Of a stretch of 64,000 bases of DNA, positions 1-9,265 are shown in pieces. The notes under the pieces are model-generated. The model made no database searches, was not told the origin of the DNA, and worked only from the letters and a program-made list of their open reading frames with translations. Source of the stretch: Stentor roeselii (lineage: Eukaryota > Ciliophora > Heterotrichea > Heterotrichida > Stentoridae); the NCBI GenBank assembly GCA_006503475.1, contig RSEH01000004.1, forward strand, positions 205,920 through 269,919, given 5' to 3'. The first letter of the stretch is position 1; every line of letters starts with the position of its first letter. The position numbers and the translations under genes are program-made.

Positions 1-353
1 TTTCGGCATTTTTGGAATTTTGATTATCAGGATTTTGGAAGATGAGGTTGAGATATTAATTGGTTTTTTTTTGTTTGATTTGGTTTAGTTGATTATGGAA
101 TTTAAGAGGTTGAGAAAATTAATGATTGTTTTAGAAGTGATTAGAAATTTTGAAAATTTATAAATCTTTAGGTTATTTGAGTAGTAATAAGTTTAGGGAT
201 TTTCTAGAAATGGCTTTTTTCAAGAATTAGGAAATATTTAGAATTTTTTTAAGAGAAGAATTTTTTCCTTTATGAAAAAATTCATGCTTCAAGAATACCC
301 AGATCACCTCAAAAAATCCTAAAATCCAAACTACTTGCAAATAATTAAAAAAA
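1..353. other. Left-edge intergenic DNA, possible start of a truncated gene
   Basis: No convincing complete gene is visible. Bases 60-350 are G-rich and C-poor on the plus strand, the composition seen in this window upstream of minus-strand genes. The reverse complement of bases 1-9 reads ATG CCG AAA, so a minus-strand gene might begin at base 9 and run off the left edge. That is inference from three codons and a composition bias only. Confidence 0.25.
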
Positions 354-2339
354 TCAAGTCAAATGTTTTTCATCTTTCCTTAAATTTCCCCTTAAAAACT
401 TCAAAAGCTGATACCTTTCAACCTGACTAAGACTTCCATTATGTCCACAACTAACAGGTAGCAACATTCCAGCTCCTTGAAACTCCGTAATCATTCTATC
501 AATCGATATCTCCAAATTACTGCTAAGTCCACATCGTTCTTCCATATATGCAAGTACTTCAATAAGTACATTAAAAACAGTATTTACATCTTTTAACACC
601 TGCTGAACGACATGATTTTTACTTTTTTCATACTCATCATGAACAACCTGAATATCCTGAAGACAAGTCCTAACAGAATTCACACTTTTCATATGACTTG
701 AAAGTTGTTCATCTCCACTCTGACTTCCCCAGATATCAAGAACCATCAGCCAAATAATAAGAGCCAGGTTCGGTTCAGTACTTTTCACGACTTCCAACAA
801 ATTCGTTCCACCCGCTTCAAACTGGACAAGAGTCGTTAACATTTTATCAATAACTCCTGCAAGGTGCTCATTAGAAACCTCTTCAGTATCGATGCTGACA
901 GGTGAGTACCGATGTCTTTGATTGACTTCATCACTGCCACACTTGAGGAATTCTAAATAATCTTGTAAGTTGTTCAGTGCTTCGACGCAGCTGCTGGCAG
1001 CTGCGTAACTTATCATGTGGTTAAAGCCGAGTTGCAGGGAAGGGTTGAGGTAATTCAGTTCAGTCATTGAAACTGCATCATGACTTAGGAGTCGCAAAGC
1101 GACTCCAGCTTTTAAAGAGGCAAAATCGTGAATGACTGAATCATGAGGGTCACAAATGATTACTTTTGGACAGTTGGAAGACAGGTACTCGCCGATGTAT
1201 TCAAAGTCCTCTAATCGTGCCAAACATGACAACCAGTAACCGAGTTTTCCGTATCGAAATAAAGCAACGGACCTGAGAGAGGCGAAGGTTCGATCAGCGA
1301 TTAAGAAATCGAGAAGACATTCTTTTGCTAAGTGAATTGCAATGCAACCGCCGATACTTTCTCCATGAATACCAAGGACTTTAATGTGAAGTTTTGAGGT
1401 CCTGATATAATTGACTAGGTTTTCACCGTCTTTTTTCATCTTTTCAAGTGAAACTTTTCCTTTGCTCCTGCCGTAGCCGCGGTAGTTCCAAAGGATAAGA
1501 CTCGCCCCGAGCTCCAGGTAAAGACGGATCCAGTCTGATTGAAAACTTGCAAATTCATAGAGACCCGCATTTGGATTACACAAAATCACTGCCAGGTCTG
1601 AATCCCCGTTGGGAATAAAGAGACTATATGAAAAATACCAGTCAATTGAAACTTTATCAGAAGTTTCTACTTGAAATGAAGAAGCATTAAAATTCGTCAT
1701 CAAATCAGCTCGCATATAGTCAAGACTTGCAAAAATTTCAGAATTTTCTTTTAAAAGTTTGTCTAAAAGTAAAAAATTTTCACTGATTGATAAGGTTTCT
1801 TTGTTGAATTTGCACTTTTCTATTGAACAAGGCATTTTTTCATACCACTCGATTAAATTGAAGGTTTTGTTTGAGTAGATTAAAGTGATTTTTTCGAGGT
1901 CTTTTATTAGAGACTCGAGAATTGTTTGAAGTTTGGTTTGACTTGATGAACGAAAGTCTAGTCTTTGAAGGGTTTTGAAAGTAGAGATAAGAGTGTCAAG
2001 TGATGTTAATAAGTTGAAACAGAGATGAGACTTCACATTCGTTTTCATGTTCTCGATTATTGAACAGAACTCATTCGCTTGATGACGCAGGGTAAATACT
2101 GAAATTTTTGAATAGCTCTGAATATGTGACTTTGTCCAGCAGGTGAAAGATCCTGGAAATAACAACAACTGCAACGACAGTCGCAGAGATATGAAAAATA
2201 ATGCAAGAAACAGCAGAAATGACCCAATAGATGTCAGGATATGGGACAGAGAGTAAAACACCAGGAAGACTAGGGATAAAAGAAGTTTTAACAAGAAAAG
2301 TTTCAGAAATTTCTGAGCCAGTGACTTGAAGTTAACCAT
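354..2339 (-). CDS. Membrane-anchored alpha/beta hydrolase
   Basis: Predicted serine hydrolase of the alpha/beta-hydrolase fold, 661 aa from the chosen start. Two adjacent hydrophobic helices near residues 20-65 suggest membrane anchoring. The hydrolase core follows a long helical linker: a strand and turn reading VILCNPNAG, the segment NYRGYGRSKG, the nucleophile elbow GESIGG with Ser328, an acid candidate in CDPHDS (Asp397 or Asp400) and a possible His441. The arrangement resembles BEM46/ABHD-type lipases and depalmitoylases; the substrate cannot be read. The frame is open up to an ATG at 2528, but I prefer the ATG at 2339 because the longer start would overlap the divergent gene at 2477 and the extra residues look like antisense. 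The extra C-terminal 220 residues beyond the core are helical and unrecognised. Confidence 0.7.
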   Translation of the reverse strand: MVNFKSLAQKFLKLFLLKLLLSLVFLVFYSLSHILTSIGSFLLFLALFFISLRLSLQLLLFPGSFTCWTKSHIQSYSKISVFTLRHQANEFCSIIENMKTNVKSHLCFNLLTSLDTLISTFKTLQRLDFRSSSQTKLQTILESLIKDLEKITLIYSNKTFNLIEWYEKMPCSIEKCKFNKETLSISENFLLLDKLLKENSEIFASLDYMRADLMTNFNASSFQVETSDKVSIDWYFSYSLFIPNGDSDLAVILCNPNAGLYEFASFQSDWIRLYLELGASLILWNYRGYGRSKGKVSLEKMKKDGENLVNYIRTSKLHIKVLGIHGESIGGCIAIHLAKECLLDFLIADRTFASLRSVALFRYGKLGYWLSCLARLEDFEYIGEYLSSNCPKVIICDPHDSVIHDFASLKAGVALRLLSHDAVSMTELNYLNPSLQLGFNHMISYAAASSCVEALNNLQDYLEFLKCGSDEVNQRHRYSPVSIDTEEVSNEHLAGVIDKMLTTLVQFEAGGTNLLEVVKSTEPNLALIIWLMVLDIWGSQSGDEQLSSHMKSVNSVRTCLQDIQVVHDEYEKSKNHVVQQVLKDVNTVFNVLIEVLAYMEERCGLSSNLEISIDRMITEFQGAGMLLPVSCGHNGSLSQVERYQLLKFLRGNLRKDEKHLT

Positions 2340-2476
2340 TTTAGCTATAAAAAACCTCGAAATTTCTTTAAAAAAATCCTTTTCTCTTGAAAACCACTTT
2401 TTTTTCTTTAAACCTTCCTCGATTTTCCAGATGCGGTTTAAGACTGTCCATAAATCGATTAATTCAAATAATTTAA

Positions 2477-3331
2477 ATGATGAAAATCCAGGCACGTTCC
2501 AAGTCCACGACGCGTTCAATGACTCCAAAGAGGATCATCTGTCAAAAGCCTCCATTTCCGAAACTTATTCAAAAGAAGCCTCGAGCTGTACAAGTGATTT
2601 CAACAGATTCAAACAAAGAAAACCTTCCACTTGACATGATGCTTCCTGAAGACTCTTTGCTTATCAAGCCAAGTGAAACTTTGAAGTCTTTGTACAGTCA
2701 GTCACCTGTCGGTGATATTCACATTTGTCTTCCTTATGAACTGGGGCAGAATCCAAAAGTAAAACGAGTAGAAACAGTTGTTGAAAGACGGCAAAGCTTA
2801 GGCACTCTTAACAGTTCAGCTCATTTTTCAGTTCAAAATACTTCAAAAGCTGTCAGTTTTGTGAAGAAAACAATGGCTTTGCCCAGACCTCCTCTTGAAA
2901 ATAACTGCAAAATAAACAATGTCCCTTTTTTTGATGAAGAAGTTCAGGTAAACTTTGAGAAAAGTTGTGGAAATGAGGAAAGTCTTGAGTTTTCTCAGAG
3001 GAACTCTGAAATTTCTATTAAAGGAACTGAGGCTAGTGAATCTTCACCGGTTAAGAAGGAACCTGCTCGGAAGTACTCTAAATTACCGCCTAAAATGATT
3101 GATACTAGGAAGAGGAGGGAAACTCCGAAAGTCTCGAGAATTGAAATAAGTGTCAATAATAGCTATGAAACTCCAGTCAATATTTCGCAGGGATCTACTT
3201 ACAGTGCTTCTGCTGCAAGGAATAATAGAGTCAAGTTGTTGTCCAAGGATTTTAAGATTACTAGAAATACTTTGACCAAGTATAGCAAAGTCAGTTCGTT
3301 GAACTCTACTCCTGAACCTGTCGAGTTTTGA
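2477..3331 (+). CDS. Hypothetical basic, Ser/Lys-rich protein
   Basis: 284-aa unrecognised protein, rich in Ser, Lys, Pro and Thr and without hydrophobic segments, so probably largely disordered. Short clusters such as TPKR, SSPVKKEP and RKRRETPK look like phosphorylation sites and nuclear-localisation-type basic patches. It is divergent from the hydrolase gene, with 137 bp between the chosen starts. Two consecutive ATG codons at 2477 and 2480 give MMK. It ends in TGA, one of the places where TGA is clearly a stop. A cytoskeletal or nuclear role would be guesswork. Confidence 0.6.
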   Translation: MMKIQARSKSTTRSMTPKRIICQKPPFPKLIQKKPRAVQVISTDSNKENLPLDMMLPEDSLLIKPSETLKSLYSQSPVGDIHICLPYELGQNPKVKRVETVVERRQSLGTLNSSAHFSVQNTSKAVSFVKKTMALPRPPLENNCKINNVPFFDEEVQVNFEKSCGNEESLEFSQRNSEISIKGTEASESSPVKKEPARKYSKLPPKMIDTRKRRETPKVSRIEISVNNSYETPVNISQGSTYSASAARNNRVKLLSKDFKITRNTLTKYSKVSSLNSTPEPVEF

Positions 3332-3623
3332 ATATTAGAATTAATTCGTTTTTTATGGGTGGATAAGAGTGTATTATCGAAATAATACTTTTTCTAGTTA
3401 TTTATCACAATCGATTTACACTTAACCATAAAATTAAGATAAATTTTATGTAATATCTAAAAATTAACGATAATCCTCGACCATTAAGTTTTAACCGTAA
3501 TCTCTTATACCTAAAAAATAACACCCGAAAATCACCAAAAAATCCTTCAATCCTAAACTATAACCATAACACTAAAAACCTAAAAAAATCCACTTAAAAC
3601 CCATAAACTTCTCAAAATGCACA
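3332..3623. other. Convergent intergenic spacer with strand-composition switch
   Basis: Non-coding spacer between two convergent genes. The first part, downstream of the plus gene, is G-containing and C-poor (3350-3375). The last 140 bases, downstream of the minus gene, are C-rich and almost G-free. No hidden gene was seen on either strand. Confidence 0.5.
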
Positions 3624-4193
3624 TTATTTAAAATAATTTTCTTTAACCTCAACATTCACATACTTGAAGTCAGCGCGACTCATAATAAAAGGTTTGACCT
3701 TAGTTTCCGTTGCACCATTCCTAGGCAAGTTCAAAACAGCAGCACTAGAAACAACAGCGATTTCTTCATGAGAATTTTTATGAGATTCCCGGGTACTTTT
3801 ATTCAGCCATTTGTTAGTATTTTCAGCTAAAGTAGGCTTGAACGAGTAATCAACTTTAAGTTTTTTTCTAATCTTTTCTTTCTTTTCCTCAATTTCTTGA
3901 GCCTTGTTATGAAGTCGAGCTCCAACATCTTCATTAACTTTTCCTCGTTTTGGAGGAGCTGAAGTCGGTCGACTGGAATTTGCTCGAGTTTCGCTTTTAG
4001 GGACTCGGAAACTTGGACTGTCTGGTCTGCTTCTTTCTCGAGGCTGGGCTTCTTTCACTGATTTGGGGACTGGAATTTTTGAAACTTGACGAGAAGGTTT
4101 TTTAGGTGATAAGAACTTCCAGATAGTGAATTTTTTCAGAAGGACTTTGGTTAGGAGGTGCCTGAGTAGTAGAAAAGCGACTTTTGGAAGCAT
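3624..4193 (-). CDS. Hypothetical basic protein with charged helix
   Basis: 189-aa unrecognised protein. The N-terminal part is hydrophobic-basic, the middle is Ser/Pro/Arg-rich (RPTSAPPKRGK), and residues about 95-135 form a charged helix (LHNKAQEIEEKKEKI followed by FKPTLAENTN). This layout is common in ciliate cytoskeletal or basal-body proteins with short coil plus FKP segments. The true 5' end is uncertain: another frame upstream (reading TTQAPPNQSP) also looks protein-like, so the first about 40 residues may be wrong. The region upstream contains the telomere-like array at 4251-4392. Confidence 0.5.
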   Translation of the reverse strand: MLPKVAFLLLRHLLTKVLLKKFTIWKFLSPKKPSRQVSKIPVPKSVKEAQPRERSRPDSPSFRVPKSETRANSSRPTSAPPKRGKVNEDVGARLHNKAQEIEEKKEKIRKKLKVDYSFKPTLAENTNKWLNKSTRESHKNSHEEIAVVSSAAVLNLPRNGATETKVKPFIMSRADFKYVNVEVKENYFK

Positions 4194-4250
4194 TTGAATT
4201 ATGAATATTATTTGATTTCTTGGGTTGTGGTATTAAGTTAGGGCTATTTA

Positions 4251-4392
4251 GGGTGTTAAGGAGGGTGTTAGGTAGGGTGTTGAGTAAGGTGTTAAAATAG
4301 TTATTTAAGTAGTGTTTATGTAGGGTGTTAATTTAGGGTGTTAACGTCGGGTGTTAAAGAAAGGTTTTAAGGAAGGTTTTATTAGGGTGTTG
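4251..4392. repeat. Degenerate telomere-like array, about 12-bp period
   Basis: Eight copies of GGGTGTTA or one-base variants occur at 4251, 4263, 4275, 4287, 4323, 4336, 4349 and 4385, with weaker matches (AGTGTTTA, AGGTTTTA) filling 4311, 4362 and 4374. Spacing is 12 or 13 bases, or multiples of these. The core is the same 8-mer as the terminal telomere, but here separated by 4-5 variable bases. It lies in the 234-bp gap between two minus-strand genes, immediately 5' of the downstream one. Confidence 0.75.
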
Positions 4393-4434
4393 TTTTAGGG
4401 GTTAATTTTTTTCATTGAATTACAACTACTAGAC

Positions 4435-5184
4435 CTAAAACTTAGTAAGGTTATTAAGTTTACTGCAAGTCTCTTCCAACAATCCAAGCAACGTTTCTTC
4501 ACTTTCCTGTCTTTCCCTCTTTTCCTCATCAATTTCCTGCTTGATCCTAGCCACAAGTTCCTGGAGCATTTTAAGCAAAGATTCTTCTGAAAGTTCTCTA
4601 CTCTGTTTTTCAGCAGCAATTAAACTCCTGGTCCCCTGAATTCTAGCATTCAAGTTATTTCCAAATTTTTCAGAAAATTCATCACGATCCGCGAGTTCCT
4701 TTTTCAGCAAGTCCTTTATTTTGACAAGATTTCCTTCACAATACTCATTAATTCCTTGAAAGGCTTCTTTTCTAGCCCTTGACTCTCTAAGCAAGTCAGA
4801 ATTAATCGAGTTTCCTCTTTCTTCAAGAGTTTTCAAGTACCTTCCCTCGACTTCTTTCTTCTTAACGTCTGGAGTTCCAAGTTCTTCATTCAAAGCGTAT
4901 TCAAAGTCAATCATTTCGTCTGCTTTAACTTTGAAAAACTCTTCTCGAGAAGCTTTTAAGTCTTCGACTTTTCCTTGTAAATTTTCGACTCTTTCAGAAA
5001 GTATCTGGAATTTTTTGTTTTCTTGTTCAAGTGACTCAGAAATATTTGTTTCAAGCGAAAGGATCCGCTTTTCGATGGTCTCCAGGTATTGTCCTTTGTC
5101 ACTTTCGAGGTTGTTTAGAATTGATGAGAGTTTTCCTGAGATTTGATAGACCCGGTCGTGCTGGGTGTTGGACATGGAGTACAT
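4435..5184 (-). CDS. SF-assemblin / beta-giardin family protein
   Basis: 249-aa, almost wholly alpha-helical heptad protein of the striated-fibre assemblin/giardin family. These proteins polymerise into the 2-nm filaments of flagellar roots in algae and of related cortical fibres in other protists. Recognition rests on overall length, the non-helical head of about 20 residues (to QISGKL), and the regularly phased charged rod interrupted by short skips, ending in KRERQESEETLLGLLEETCS, characteristic of the family. A second Met at residue 4 could be the start. In a heterotrich a role in basal-body-associated fibres is plausible but inferred. Confidence 0.75.
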   Translation of the reverse strand: MYSMSNTQHDRVYQISGKLSSILNNLESDKGQYLETIEKRILSLETNISESLEQENKKFQILSERVENLQGKVEDLKASREEFFKVKADEMIDFEYALNEELGTPDVKKKEVEGRYLKTLEERGNSINSDLLRESRARKEAFQGINEYCEGNLVKIKDLLKKELADRDEFSEKFGNNLNARIQGTRSLIAAEKQSRELSEESLLKMLQELVARIKQEIDEEKRERQESEETLLGLLEETCSKLNNLTKF

Positions 5185-5278
5185 TTTACGTTATTAGAAG
5201 TTGGTTGAAAGGATTAAATGAATGAGATTGTTGTTGAAAAAGTTCTGTGTTATTTTAGGTGAAATGATTATTTTATAT

Positions 5279-6331
5279 TTAGGACTTTTTAGATTTTTCT
5301 GATAATTTTAAAGCTAAAGCGGTTTTTAGTCTTTCGATTTCAGATGAGTTTGGGTTTTCTTTCTTTGCTGGCCTTGTTACTCTTATTAATTCATCTTGAA
5401 GTAGCTTGAAATTTCCGAGAAGGTCCTGATGTGTCCTGTTTTTGTCCTTTAAAACATGTTCTAGGCTTTGGACTCTGAGTTCAAGTAAAATATTATTTTC
5501 TTCTAAAGTTTTGATTTGAAGGTTTAGAAGTTCAAATTGTTTTTCTTTGTTTTTGTCTTCTAATTTCAGCATGTCTACTTCATTTTCAAGTTTCGAGTTT
5601 TTGTCTTTATATGCCATGCAATTCGTGGAAACTTCTTGAATCCTTAACTGAAGCTTGCTCAGTTCTTCTAGTTTTGCTTTAATAAATTGGATTTGACTGA
5701 ACTCACGGATGTCTTCATAAGCTTTAACTATTTCTTTCAGCTTTTTTAGTTCTTTTTCTTGTTTTTCTTCATTTTGAGTAGAAATTTCAAGTTTTTTCTG
5801 AGTTTCTTGCAGAATTTCTTGAATATTTTTAATTTTGCTGATGTTTTTATTCCTTTTTAGTCTTTACAGTTCATTTTCTTTCTGAGTGAGTTGTTCTTTC
5901 ATGTTGTTTTTCTTGGTTTTTACTTGTTTCTTGATAGTTCTCTGTGTTTCACAGCTGAGATCTTCAATGACCAGGTTCAATCTTCCTATTTCTTCCCCGA
6001 GTTCTCTGATTTTTCCTCGATACGAGTTGTTTTTCGATAAAAGTTTTGTTTCTCTTGAGCAGTTTATTGAACATTCTGATCTTGTTTCAATTATTTTCTT
6101 TACAATGTACTCTGGAAGTGATTTGATGTAGTCGTGAGTGAATTGGCTTAGAGAAGGCTTCTCTGAGATGATATTGTTGCATGGTCCTGAAGGGGAGTCC
6201 ATTCGAATCATCAGGCTCTCATCAGGCCACTTCTCTGAGTGATTATCAAGTGACTCGTCGATCATTTCATGTCCTGGGTCAGGAGATTCGTATCTGTTTT
6301 GCTCTCTGCTTGTTTTTTTCAAATGTTCCAT
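5279..6331 (-). CDS. Coiled-coil protein, two exons
   Basis: 345-aa predicted coiled-coil protein. The reading frame is interrupted only by a 15-nt intron (GTAAAGACTAAAAAG, 5853-5867 on the plus strand). Removing it joins KENEL to NKNISKIKN in frame and skips a TAA. The N-terminal 80 residues are acidic and polar; from about residue 85 to the end the sequence is heptad-like and rich in Glu, Lys and Leu. No enzymatic motif is visible. Cytoskeletal or centriolar scaffolds often look like this, but no family is recognised. It is transcribed in the same direction as the SF-assemblin gene 94 bp downstream. Confidence 0.75.
5853..5867 (-). other. 15-nt spliceosomal intron
   Basis: Sequence GTAAAGACTAAAAAG on the minus strand, phase 2. 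Unspliced RNA would read an immediate in-frame TAA. Confidence 0.85.
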
Positions 6332-6609
6332 TCAGAATTTTCTCTTATTAGAAGTCGAAGTTTTTCAGTATTTAAGGCCAATACAATTAAAAGATTCTCT
6401 AAAAATTTTATCTCTAGTTTAATCCTTTGATTAACTCCATCCTTTATTCAAGTAACCCATCTCTAAACCTTCACCTCATCAAACAACTTCCAAATGCTCC
6501 AATCAAATTTCATCACTTTTCTAAACCTCTTCAATGATTTCCCTTCACCCTTGATAAAAATCCTAAGAAGACCAAGTAAAATCCAAAGAGTCTTTAATAA
6601 AGATTTTCA

Positions 6610-7137
6610 ATGGTGAAAGCTGAGAGGCAGGAAAACCCTATGAGGAATATCAAAATCGACAAACTTGTTCTTAACATCTGTGTAGGTGAAGCAGGTGACA
6701 GAGTGACAAGAGCAAGTAAAGTCCTGGCTGACCTCACAGAGCAGAAACCCGTGTTCTCAAAGGCTTCCTACACCATCAGGTCATTCGGCATCCGAAGGAA
6801 CGACAAGATCGCAGTTCACGCGACTGTGAGAGGGTCAAAGGCGGAGGACATCCTGGAAAGAGGACTGAAAGTGAAGGAATTTGAACTGAAGAAGAAAAAT
6901 TTCAGTAATACTGGAAATTTCGGCTTTGGTATTCAGGAACATATCGATTTAGGAATCAAGTATGACCCAGGCACTGGTATTTATGGAATGGACTTTTATG
7001 TGGTGCTTAAGAGAGCAGGGTATAGGATTTCTAAGAGGAGACACGCCACTTCTACCATCGGCAGGTCACACCGAGTCACCAAGGAAGAAGCCATGCAATG
7101 GTTTGTCCAGAGGTACGAAGGAATTCTCATTAACTAA
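6610..7137 (+). CDS. RPL11: Ribosomal protein L11 (uL5), large subunit
   Basis: 175-aa cytosolic ribosomal protein uL5 (eukaryotic L11), which contacts 5S rRNA in the central protuberance. Diagnostic stretches include [19 protein letters not shown], the [14 protein letters not shown] segment and the C-terminal [12 protein letters not shown]. Length matches the family (about 170-180 aa) and the frame is intact without introns. The start ATG at 6610 is followed by MVKAERQ. The 5' flank (6361-6609) is C-rich and G-poor on the coding strand, and the 3' flank G-rich. Ends in TAA. Confidence 0.97.
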   Translation: MVKAERQENPMRNIKIDKLVLNICVGEAGDRVTRASKVLADLTEQKPVFSKASYTIRSFGIRRNDKIAVHATVRGSKAEDILERGLKVKEFELKKKNFSNTGNFGFGIQEHIDLGIKYDPGTGIYGMDFYVVLKRAGYRISKRRHATSTIGRSHRVTKEEAMQWFVQRYEGILIN

Positions 7138-7412
7138 GTAGTTAAGAAGGTTTTTGAGATTAAGTTTTTTGATAGGTTGTTGAATGTTTGGTTTATATGT
7201 TGAGGAAATTTTTAGTTTAGAGATTTTTGGAGAGATTTTTTTGGATTTTAGGAGAATTTTTTTAGATTTGATGAAATTTTAGATAAATAGAGAGAATATA
7301 TTTGTAGTTGGAGGGATTATTTGCTTGATTAATAACTCCTAAAACCACCAACCAATTCCAAACTCAACTTAAACCCACCTCCAAATCTAATCTTCCACTT
7401 CAAATTAAATCT
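7138..7412. other. Convergent spacer with sharp strand switch
   Basis: Non-coding. Bases 7138-7330 are G-rich and nearly C-free on the plus strand. From about 7336 to 7412 the same strand is C-rich and nearly G-free. The switch sits between the 3' ends of the RPL11 gene and the minus-strand gene that follows. Confidence 0.6.
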
Positions 7413-8918
7413 TTACTTATTAGCTCCAAACAGCCTTTCATACTCTTCCATAACAATAGCCAGATCCGCGTCTTGTTCCGAGCTGGCAAAATAAGGATGA
7501 ACTTGAAGTCTCATAAAAGTGAGATGATCATTCAAATACCCCGGTTCCGCCATTTGCTTAATAGGCAACCTGTTTTTTTTCTCCGGCATTTTCCCTAATT
7601 CCCTAATTCTCGAATCTTCCAATTCCAATTTCCTATTCAAATTCTTTTCCTTTGCCATTTTCCCAGCAGCATCAGCCTGGTTTTCCTCATCTCTCCTAAA
7701 CCGATACCTATCAAAAGCTTTTGAACTTTCTTCTAAAATGCATCTCAAGTTAAGATCAATAGCAAGATTAGGAAAATCAAAGAAATTCGGGTCATTTGTA
7801 ATCATTTCAAGCATCATCTTCGCGAAATTAACTAAATAAAGTGCTTCAGTTTCATCATGTGAGTACTCAGGACGAATCTCATCAAAAACAAGGCCTTTGA
7901 AGTAAATCCTGATTCCTGAGTCTTCAATGAAAAGGTTCTGAAGACCTGCAGATGTTTTCAGTCCATGAGTACATCGATGGAGAAGGTCTGTGAAAGCGTT
8001 TAACAGTTCTTTTGACCAGAATTTCATAAGAACATTGCTGGAAATAATGGTTTTCTATTTAAATTTTACGTTGTTTGCGATTTTCTTGAAGCTTAGGCCT
8101 CGAAGTATGTCAAAAAAGTAAAGATTGTGGCTTTCGTCTGAAAGGTCGTCGAAACCGAGGAACTTGTGGAAGTATGAAGAAAAGAATAATTGTTTTAATG
8201 CGTTTGACTCGTTTATGAAGTCTTGCATGAACTGGTAGTCTAAGAAGTTTCGAGGGACTTTTACTACTTCTACTGCTGTGTCTCGACGAGCGCAGAATCC
8301 GAGTTGCTTTACTACCCCGTTTGGGTACTCTTTGTATACCTTTATTGGACGGTTCCGGTATTGAACTGCTCGGACTTTTTCTTTGTGCCATTCTTTTTCG
8401 AGCTTTGTGATGATTTCTTGTTGGTATACGTGAGCTGTTTCAGCTGTTTTGGATTTATCGTAGAGCTTGTCATATACCACCCGTTGTATATCTTCACTAT
8501 AACTATTCAATTTTTCCAAAGAATGCTCTAAAATACTCTGAACTTTCTTCACAGAGACTAAATCAGCATACAATCTCAAAGAAAGAAGACAAAGTTCATT
8601 TTGACTCAACGAGTCAATATCCCACATTTCAATAGTATCCCTTCCCTGTATAAGTCTGCTATGAAGTCTCAAAGAATGTTCAACAATCTCATGAATCTCA
8701 GGATTAGAATCAACAATTTGAGCCATGGTCGCAATGATACTTTCAAAAGAAGCAGGAAAAGAAGGTTTATACTTATCAATAGTATCTTTTTCCTCAGGAG
8801 ACAAAAGCTGAAATTTCAAAAGCAAAGAAGTGAAAAAGTTCCAAGTTTCTCTATTCATAATCTCGGAGTTTCCACTAGTAGCCTGAAGAAAAACATGATG
8901 CAATTTGCCGCTTTCCAT
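7413..8918 (-). CDS. Kinase-like protein with degenerate active site, two exons
   Basis: 496-aa protein after removal of the 15-nt intron at 8055-8069, which joins FKKIANN to KTIISSN in frame. The first 200 residues are helical and unrecognised. Residues about 205-350 follow the kinase fold weakly: a VKVP strand (possible VAIK Lys), an FLGF strand, a hinge near YFFDILRG, a helix with LLNAFTDLLH, then LQNLFIEDSGIRIYF where an active kinase would have KPxNIL...KxxDFG. HRD and DFG are both absent, so catalysis is unlikely. The C-terminal 130 residues are charged. The kinase relationship is inference from pattern and spacing. Confidence 0.5.
8055..8069 (-). other. 15-nt spliceosomal intron
   Basis: GTAAAATTTAAATAG on the minus strand, phase 0; its last three bases are an in-frame TAG. 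Confidence 0.9.
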
Positions 8919-8955
8919 TTATTATACTAAAAACCTCTTAACACCTAATTTATAT

Positions 8956-9231
8956 CTACTCCCTTATTTTCAGTCCTACCTGTTTAGCGACATTTTCAAC
9001 CTGTTTTTTAGAATCTCTATAAATTCCAAGATTATAAATTTCAAGCAGTTTCTATTTAAGTCTTACTTTGTAATGTTCAGTAGATTCAAACAACAAAATC
9101 AAATCTTTAACCATTTGAGGGTTTTCATCAATGACTCGTCGATTTTCCTTGATATAGTCCTTCCACATGGGGTTGACTTTAGCTTTGACGCAGTTTTTTT
9201 CAATGTAATAAAAAAGCCGCAGCGAGGCCAT
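8956..9231 (-). CDS. Small FMC1-like (LYR-related) protein, two exons
   Basis: An 86-aa gene that appears only after removing the 15-nt intron at 9052-9066 (exons 9067-9231 and 8956-9051). The product starts [13 protein letters not shown], has two amphipathic helices and ends [17 protein letters not shown]...[10 protein letters not shown]. The pairing of an N-terminal LYR-like helix, a LLExYN segment and a terminal VGLxI/LP motif resembles the FMC1 family, which assists mitochondrial F1-ATPase assembly. Size fits (about 90-110 aa). The family call is moderate; that the gene exists is well supported by the intron and frame. It sits 37 bp from its neighbour and is divergent from RPL37A with 34 bp between starts. 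Confidence 0.6.
9052..9066 (-). other. 15-nt spliceosomal intron
   Basis: GTAAGACTTAAATAG on the minus strand, phase 0, carrying an in-frame terminal TAG. Confidence 0.85.
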
Positions 9232-9265
9232 TATTTGTAAAGAAAAAAGCCGACATATTTATTGG

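Noticed and set aside
2326-2634. 102-codon plus-strand open frame
   Set aside because: Its first half is antisense to the hydrolase N-terminus and the second half is a shifted frame of the better-supported gene at 2477-3331.
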